Of a DNA stretch of 10,844 nucleotides, positions 7,387 to 10,844 are shown in pieces; the first letter of the stretch is position 1; each line of letters begins with the position of its first letter. The notes under the pieces were generated by a model that was given only the letters and a program-made list of their open reading frames with translations, did not search any database and was not told the origin of the DNA. Location of the stretch: positions 1 through 10,844 of the forward strand of contig JAYVMU010000060.1 in assembly GCA_043758775.1 (NCBI GenBank), in the 5' to 3' direction. The stretch is from JACMMS01 sp043758775 (GTDB lineage Bacteria > Pseudomonadota > Gammaproteobacteria > Burkholderiales > Methylophilaceae). A program made the position numbers and the translations under genes.

Positions 7387-7415
7387 TTGTATCGGCTAAT
7401 TTTTAAAATTATGGT
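7387..7415 (+). promoter_or_regulatory. Weak candidate promoter of tRNA-Asp
   Basis: ttgtat (7387-7392) and tatggt (7410-7415) are 17 bp apart and would start transcription a few bases before the tRNA at 7426. Since a terminator lies just upstream, tRNA-Asp needs its own promoter. The hexamers match only in part. Confidence 0.3.
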
Positions 7416-7425
7416 GCAAAGTTTA

Positions 7426-7502
7426 GGAGTGGTAGTTCAGTTGGTTAGAATACCGGCCTGTCACGCCGGGGGTCGCGGGTTCGAGTCCCGTCCACTCCGC
7501 CA
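7426..7502 (+). tRNA. tRNA-Asp(GUC)
   Basis: A complete 77-nt cloverleaf is present: acceptor ggagtgg/ccactcc, D arm with ttggtta, anticodon stem ccggc/gccgg with loop ctgtcac (anticodon GTC, 7460-7462), T arm with gttcgag, discriminator G and encoded CCA (7500-7502). It is intact, so the adjacent recombinase element did not split it. Confidence 0.97.
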
Positions 7503-7542
7503 ACAAGTCTAAGTTGTTTGTTTAAAAACAGCTTAACACAGC

Positions 7543-7573
7543 AAAGCCCCGCTAATTGTGGGGCTTTTTTGTT
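7543..7573 (+). terminator. Rho-independent terminator after tRNA-Asp
   Basis: aaagcccc (7543-7550) pairs with ggggcttt (7560-7567) around a 9-nt loop, followed by a T-run. It is the last recognisable core feature. The boundary to the accessory DNA probably lies between here and 7664. I see no clear attachment core in that stretch. Confidence 0.88.
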
Positions 7574-7663
7574 TTTGGATTCTCTGCGCACCCTGTAAAT
7601 CATCTTTTCCCTTGTCTTTTTAACTCGTTTCTCTGTAGCCCAATTCCGCATACCCTGCTCTTA

Positions 7664-9328
7664 TTACTTAAAGTTGAGCAGAGACCTTTGTTCGTTCCAA
7701 TCACTTGGTAGCGCACGAAACTGTTTGAGATACTTGAGCGTGAGATGAGCGGGTTGTGTGCCGTTAAGAATTGATCGAATAATATCAGGTGCTAGAAAGG
7801 CTTTATTGATCATCCGAGCCACATGTTGCTGATTGAGCTTTTCTGCTTCGGCTATTTCTTTAATGCTCTGCACCTTTCCAGATGTGATTAAGCTCAACCA
7901 TTGATAGGCTTTTGATAAGTAATGAATCAGGTTTTGGTCTTTCAATAGCTGGTTTTTGTGATGATCTGTCACAATGAGTCGCATCGCATAACCACAACGT
8001 TTCAATTCCACATTGGTTTTAAGCACAATCCGTTTGTTAGCATTTTCTTCCTCACTCAACATGAATGCAGATACTTTGATCGATAAACTCACATACCCAT
8101 TACCTACTTCAATTCGATCGATGAGTTGTCTCAGTAATGGATATTGTTCATGCTTATTATGTACTAGCGCAGTGGCTAACTGACTGGCATTAGCGATGAG
8201 GTTTTGAATCTGCTCAGGCTCAGGATTTAATTCATTGATCAGTGCATCAGTATTGTTGAGCCAATCACAAGTTTGATCAATGACCAGCGTCTCTAATTCC
8301 TGCGCTGGAATCCGCATGCCCTGAGGCGCAGCTGCCTTGCTTTCATTCACAAGCTTTTGTGAAAGATAATACCGAAAGCGTTTAGATTGCTTCTGGCTAT
8401 GAGAAGGGGAGAGCCGTTGTCCTTCGCTATCATAGAGTATGCCTGTTAGCAAGCTCTCCGAAGTCACTTTGGGCCGTTGTTGCAGTGCTTGCTTGTTATC
8501 GACCATTTTTGCTTGCACTTCATCCCACAACACTTGATCGATGATGGCAGGATGCTGCCCAAGATATTGCTTCTCAAAATGCACCATCTTTCCCGTGTAG
8601 ACTGGATTCGTTAAGATACGATGCAAATTACCGCGACTGAAAGATCTGCCACCGAAAGAGTTACCAGACTCACGCAACCGTTCTGGCGATTTAAGCCCCT
8701 GAGCGTCCAACGCACTTTTAAGGGCTCTAACGCTGCCTAATGCCAGATAACGCTGATAGATGTCTACAACGAGTGCTGCATGCACTTTGACAACCGCTAA
8801 CGTTCGTTCATGACCAGTATAACCTAAAGGTGCAGTACCACCCATCCACAAACCCTTTTGCTTAGAGGCCGCAATCTTGTCTCGAATACGTTCACCCGTG
8901 ACTTCACGTTCAAATTGTGCAAATGACAACAATACATTCAACGTTAATCGTCCCATAGATGAGGTGGTGTTGAACTGCTGTGTCACCGATACAAAGGAAA
9001 TGCCTTTGGCATCAAACTGTTCTACAATCTTAGCAAAATCAGCCAATGATCGTGTCAGTCGATCCACCTTATACACCACGACAACGTTCACTTTTTTCTG
9101 ATCAATATCCAGTAACAGTTGTTTCAATGCAGGACGCTCAATATTACCGCCTGAGAATCCACCATCGTCATAGAATGTCGGAATGAGTTTCCAGCCCTCA
9201 TGCTGTTGACTTAAGATAAACGCTTCACAAGCCTCCCGCTGCGCATCAAGCGAATTAAAGCCTTGCTCAAGCCCTTCTTCACTCGATTTACGGGTATAAA
9301 TGGCACACCGTATCGTGACTTTACTCAT
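7664..9328 (-). CDS. Large serine recombinase (resolvase/invertase family, cysteine-free central domain)
   Basis: This 554-residue protein should cut and rejoin DNA at specific sites to integrate or excise its element. The N-terminal catalytic domain (about 1-155) has the nucleophile Ser15 in IYTRKSSEE, Arg65 in IERPAL, and Arg90 and Arg93 in VDRLTRS. A recombinase domain follows (APLGYTGHE, 166-174, to about 280). The zinc-ribbon region of typical large serine recombinases is replaced near 293-345 by LLTGILYDSEGQRLSPSH and a Lys/Arg/Tyr-rich stretch without cysteines. A C-terminal helix-turn-helix-like segment is seen at 487-535 (SIKEIAEAEKLNQQHVARMI, then APDIIRSILNG). Its ATG overlaps the stop of the DUF2924 gene, so the two are translated together. 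No frameshift or lost catalytic residue is seen, so it may be active. Confidence 0.93.
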   Translation of the reverse strand: MSKVTIRCAIYTRKSSEEGLEQGFNSLDAQREACEAFILSQQHEGWKLIPTFYDDGGFSGGNIERPALKQLLLDIDQKKVNVVVVYKVDRLTRSLADFAKIVEQFDAKGISFVSVTQQFNTTSSMGRLTLNVLLSFAQFEREVTGERIRDKIAASKQKGLWMGGTAPLGYTGHERTLAVVKVHAALVVDIYQRYLALGSVRALKSALDAQGLKSPERLRESGNSFGGRSFSRGNLHRILTNPVYTGKMVHFEKQYLGQHPAIIDQVLWDEVQAKMVDNKQALQQRPKVTSESLLTGILYDSEGQRLSPSHSQKQSKRFRYYLSQKLVNESKAAAPQGMRIPAQELETLVIDQTCDWLNNTDALINELNPEPEQIQNLIANASQLATALVHNKHEQYPLLRQLIDRIEVGNGYVSLSIKVSAFMLSEEENANKRIVLKTNVELKRCGYAMRLIVTDHHKNQLLKDQNLIHYLSKAYQWLSLITSGKVQSIKEIAEAEKLNQQHVARMINKAFLAPDIIRSILNGTQPAHLTLKYLKQFRALPSDWNEQRSLLNFK

Positions 9329-9711
9329 TTCTTAAGCCCAAAAAATACCGGTCCTGACCAAGGCGTACCTGAAATTGCGCGGGCAATGGCTGATAAGCTC
9401 TTCCAGCGTTGCTGCGCATAAAGGTACCCATCAGCCAGCACTGTGACTTGATGGGTTTCACCTTGCCAGACACGCACCAAACGCGTTCCGACGTTAGGCC
9501 CATTGCCAATACTGCTTTTACTCACATCCCCAAGTAGTCGTCGCCGTTCAGCAGTGCTTAATCCGCCATGTTTGTTGGCTTGTTTCTGCCAAGCAATGGC
9601 TTTATCTAATAGTGAGGGATGACAGCCTGAAGGGGCAGGGCGACTAAAGGCCTTTTGCCATTCTTTAACAAGAATAGGTTTCTCGGGTGTGATAAATGTT
9701 TGCTTTTGCAT
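9325..9711 (-). CDS. DUF2924 family protein, partner of the serine recombinase
   Basis: This 128-residue basic protein has the DUF2924 pattern: an N-terminal helical part (VKEWQKAFSRPAPSG, then LSTAERRRLLGD) and a C-terminal core with GTRLVRVWQG (75-84), LADGYLYAQQRWKSLSAIAR (92-111) and WSGPVFFG (118-125). An AGGAG ribosome site precedes the ATG at 9711. The stop overlaps the recombinase start as ATGA. The biochemical role of DUF2924 is unknown to me. Its constant pairing with this recombinase type suggests an accessory or directionality factor, but that is inference. A perfect inverted repeat lies 12 bp upstream of its start codon. Confidence 0.85.
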   Translation of the reverse strand: MQKQTFITPEKPILVKEWQKAFSRPAPSGCHPSLLDKAIAWQKQANKHGGLSTAERRRLLGDVSKSSIGNGPNVGTRLVRVWQGETHQVTVLADGYLYAQQRWKSLSAIARAISGTPWSGPVFFGLKK

Positions 9712-9723
9712 GATACGCTCCTA

Positions 9724-9757
9724 GTGTTATCGCTATCACGATTAATAGCGATAACAC
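9724..9757. repeat. Perfect 13-bp inverted repeat upstream of the DUF2924-recombinase pair
   Basis: gtgttatcgctat (9724-9736) and atagcgataacac (9745-9757) are exact inverse complements around an 8-nt centre. The repeat ends 12 bp before the DUF2924 ATG, in the leader of the operon. It could be a repressor or self-regulatory operator, a recombinase or DUF2924 binding site, or an mRNA hairpin near the ribosome site. No T-run follows on either strand. Confidence 0.75.
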
Positions 9758-9804
9758 CAGTAACGCTCTGTTTAGGACTGGTATCAAGTCAAATATGGAA
9801 TACC

Positions 9805-10166
9805 TGTATATTTGCGTTGAATTTTGATCCACAATATCAGTGCAGAAGTGCACCAGTTTAAGACCTGTTTTTAAACCGATAAGAATCATTACCCGTTTCA
9901 ACAATATCGCAGTGATGCACCAATCTGTCGAGTAAAGCTGACGTCATCTTTTCATCTGCAAATAACTTGCCCCATTCTGAGAATGCTAAATTAGTCGTCA
10001 TGATAATACTGGTCTGTTCATGCAATTGGCTGATGAGATGAAACAACAACGCACCATCTTTTTGACTAAAAGGTAAGTAGCCAAGCTCGTCTAGAATCAC
10101 CATGTCATATTTAGTGAGTTTGGACTTCCCAGAATTCAGTAGACATTCAATAATGTCGAAACTGAA
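9805..10166 (-). mobile_element. IS21-family insertion sequence remnant (istB end)
   Basis: The outer end at 9805-9831 begins tgtatatttgcgttgaatt and ends near gatcca. It has the layout of IS21 terminal repeats as I remember them (TGT, then a GCG-centred part, then a TTGA-like part). The istB 3' part follows on the minus strand. istA and most of istB are missing, so the element is dead. The inner boundary lies around 10120-10166, where similarity fades into an IS3-type fragment. Confidence 0.65.
9858..10166 (-). pseudogene. istB: IS21 helper ATPase IstB, C-terminal fragment
   Basis: About 100 residues of the roughly 250-residue IstB are left. The Walker B-type segment YDMVILDELGYLPFS, the sensor-like MTTNLAFSEWGKLF and the conserved tail ALLDRLVHHCDIVETGNDSY are all recognisable. 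The Walker A domain is missing. The open frame continues to an ATG at 10193, but its first ten or so codons do not resemble IstB. IstB normally assists the IstA transposase; this fragment cannot bind ATP and should be non-functional. Confidence 0.85.
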
Positions 10167-10180
10167 CTGGAGAGTAGTTA

Positions 10181-10372
10181 ATGAGAGGTACAAGATGTAC
10201 AGCTGAATTTAAAGCTGAAGCAGTCAAGCAAATCACTGAGCGTGGTCATGGTGTCGTTGAGGTATCGAAGCGCCTAGGTGTTTCTGATAAAAGTTTATAC
10301 GTATGGCTGAGCATCTTGATCAAATTAAAGCGGCAATTGCAAGTGTCAAAGAGAAGCGATTACTTGATCTGA
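10181..10372 (+). pseudogene. IS3-family transposase OrfA, N-terminal fragment
   Basis: The ORF starts MRGTRCTAEFKAEAVKQITE and continues with a helix-turn-helix, VVEVSKRLGVSDKSLYVW, as in OrfA of IS3-family elements. Similarity stops after SLYVW near 10308, and the rest of the frame is unrelated until the stop. The leucine zipper and OrfB are absent, so no active transposase is made. A ggagag ribosome-like site precedes the ATG. Confidence 0.8.
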
Positions 10373-10500
10373 TGCAAGACCAAGGCATCGTGCGTGCACA
10401 TGACGATCTTAGTCGTGCTTTTTATCGTACATTAGCAGAGCTTCGTCGGCAGCGGTCGTGGCGGCAGAAGATGAGCATTATCGACGTCACGCTTGAATAG
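10303..10500 (+). CDS. Hypothetical 65-residue ORF of unknown origin
   Basis: I do not recognise this protein. It starts at an ATG inside the end of the OrfA fragment, in another frame. The sequence is charged and helical, with KEKRLLDLMQDQG, IVRAHDDLSRAFYRTLAE and LRRQRSWRQK. It looks like coding sequence rather than noise in the part from about residue 3 to 55. There is no clear ribosome site. It may be a fragment of a gene from the same mobile element joined to the IS debris, so its ATG may be accidental. Confidence 0.4.
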   Translation: MAEHLDQIKAAIASVKEKRLLDLMQDQGIVRAHDDLSRAFYRTLAELRRQRSWRQKMSIIDVTLE

Positions 10501-10752
10501 CTGAGCGGAAAAGTTGTTTTCACAGAACGGACTCATTCTCATTTGGATTGAAGAGGGATGCTAAACGGCATTATCGTACCTTATAGATAGCTTTCAATAA
10601 TCTGTAAGTGCTTGCTCGAACAGTGTCAGCTTAATATTCTAGGGTATTTTAAATCCTTACGCCGACAAGTTGATTCTGATTCAAGTAGTAAGTTCAGTTC
10701 TTATAAAATATTAGGGGCTAGTCTCCCTATAGTTTTATAAATTCGATCAGTA
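10501..10752. other. Gene-free stretch in insertion-sequence debris
   Basis: This AT-rich 252-nt stretch is closed by stops in all the frames I followed. I see no tRNA, repeat array or convincing terminator in it. It is probably decayed mobile-element DNA. Confidence 0.4.
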
Positions 10753-10844
10753 GTGTCCGGCAATTTTCACAAAACGAGTATATAACAGCTTGATCTAAAA
10801 TAAAAAATAGTCTGTTTAGGGGTGTCACCGACTTGAACATGAGT
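10753..10844 (+). mobile_element. Possible left end of another insertion sequence, cut by window edge
   Basis: The sequence from gtgtccggcaattttcac onward looks like an insertion-sequence terminus, with a short leader up to an ATG at 10839 that would begin a protein MS-. The family is uncertain (IS4-like is a guess from the style of the leader). The ORF, the opposite end and the target duplication are outside the window. Confidence 0.3.

Noticed and set aside
7445..7651. Minus-strand 68-codon ORF containing GVDGTRTRDPRRD
   Set aside because: Its C-terminal half is the reverse complement of tRNA-Asp and the terminator, a well-known false protein call.
9841..9852. Palindrome tgca-gaag-tgca as a regulatory site
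   Set aside because: It has only 4-bp arms and lies inside the IS21 terminal region, where internal repeats are expected.
9655..9904. Small ORFs on both strands across the DUF2924 start region and the palindrome
   Set aside because: They run through the IS21 end, the palindrome and the DUF2924 start, and have no ribosome site or family features.
10303..10506. Near-identical atggctgagc / atagctgagc at 10303 and 10497 as a target-site duplication
   Set aside because: A 9 of 10 match is short, and the OrfA frame does not resume after the second copy, so no clean insertion is shown.
1..10844. CRISPR array, riboswitch or toxin-antitoxin pair
   Set aside because: No regularly spaced repeats, no known riboswitch core and no paired small genes were found; the gene-free gaps are too short or are explained by promoters, terminators and IS debris.

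Overview
The window looks like a betaproteobacterial chromosome, most likely from the Methylophilaceae (Methylotenera/Methylophilus-like). The basis is the gene order tig-clpP-clpX-lon-hupB-tRNA-Val-tRNA-Asp, the AT-rich codon use, and proteins that match proteobacterial families along their full length. The lineage is inferred from gene order and style, not from a database search.

Left edge (1-633): an element lying mostly outside the window ends here. Its tyrosine integrase runs leftward off the edge on the minus strand, behind a good sigma70 promoter. Next to that promoter is the 3' part of a tRNA-Leu(UAG) gene (577-633) with no 5' half. This is the expected footprint of integration into the anticodon region of tRNA-Leu. 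The reconstituted full tRNA should lie at the far end of the element.

Core (634-7573): all genes read rightward. Trigger factor (tig), ClpP, ClpX and Lon form a protein-folding and protein-degradation block, followed by HU (hupB), tRNA-Val(UAC) and tRNA-Asp(GUC). tig and clpP are 5 nt apart. clpX follows after 113 nt. lon has its own leader with a sigma70-like and a possible heat-shock promoter. hupB has a strong extended -10 promoter and a leader with two overlapping, mutually exclusive hairpins. Each tRNA is followed by a clear rho-independent terminator.

Right part (about 7574-10844): accessory DNA. A minus-strand pair consists of a DUF2924 protein translationally coupled (ATGA overlap) to a 554-residue large serine recombinase. 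A perfect 13-bp inverted repeat sits just upstream of the pair. Beyond it lies a junkyard of insertion-sequence pieces: the end and istB 3' part of an IS21-family element, the 5' part of an IS3-family orfA, a 65-codon ORF of unknown origin, about 250 nt without recognisable genes, and a possible start of another insertion sequence at the right edge.

A conserved housekeeping block is therefore bracketed on both sides by recombinase-bearing mobile DNA at tRNA genes. The best candidate for an under-described system is the DUF2924-recombinase pair with its palindromic upstream site.
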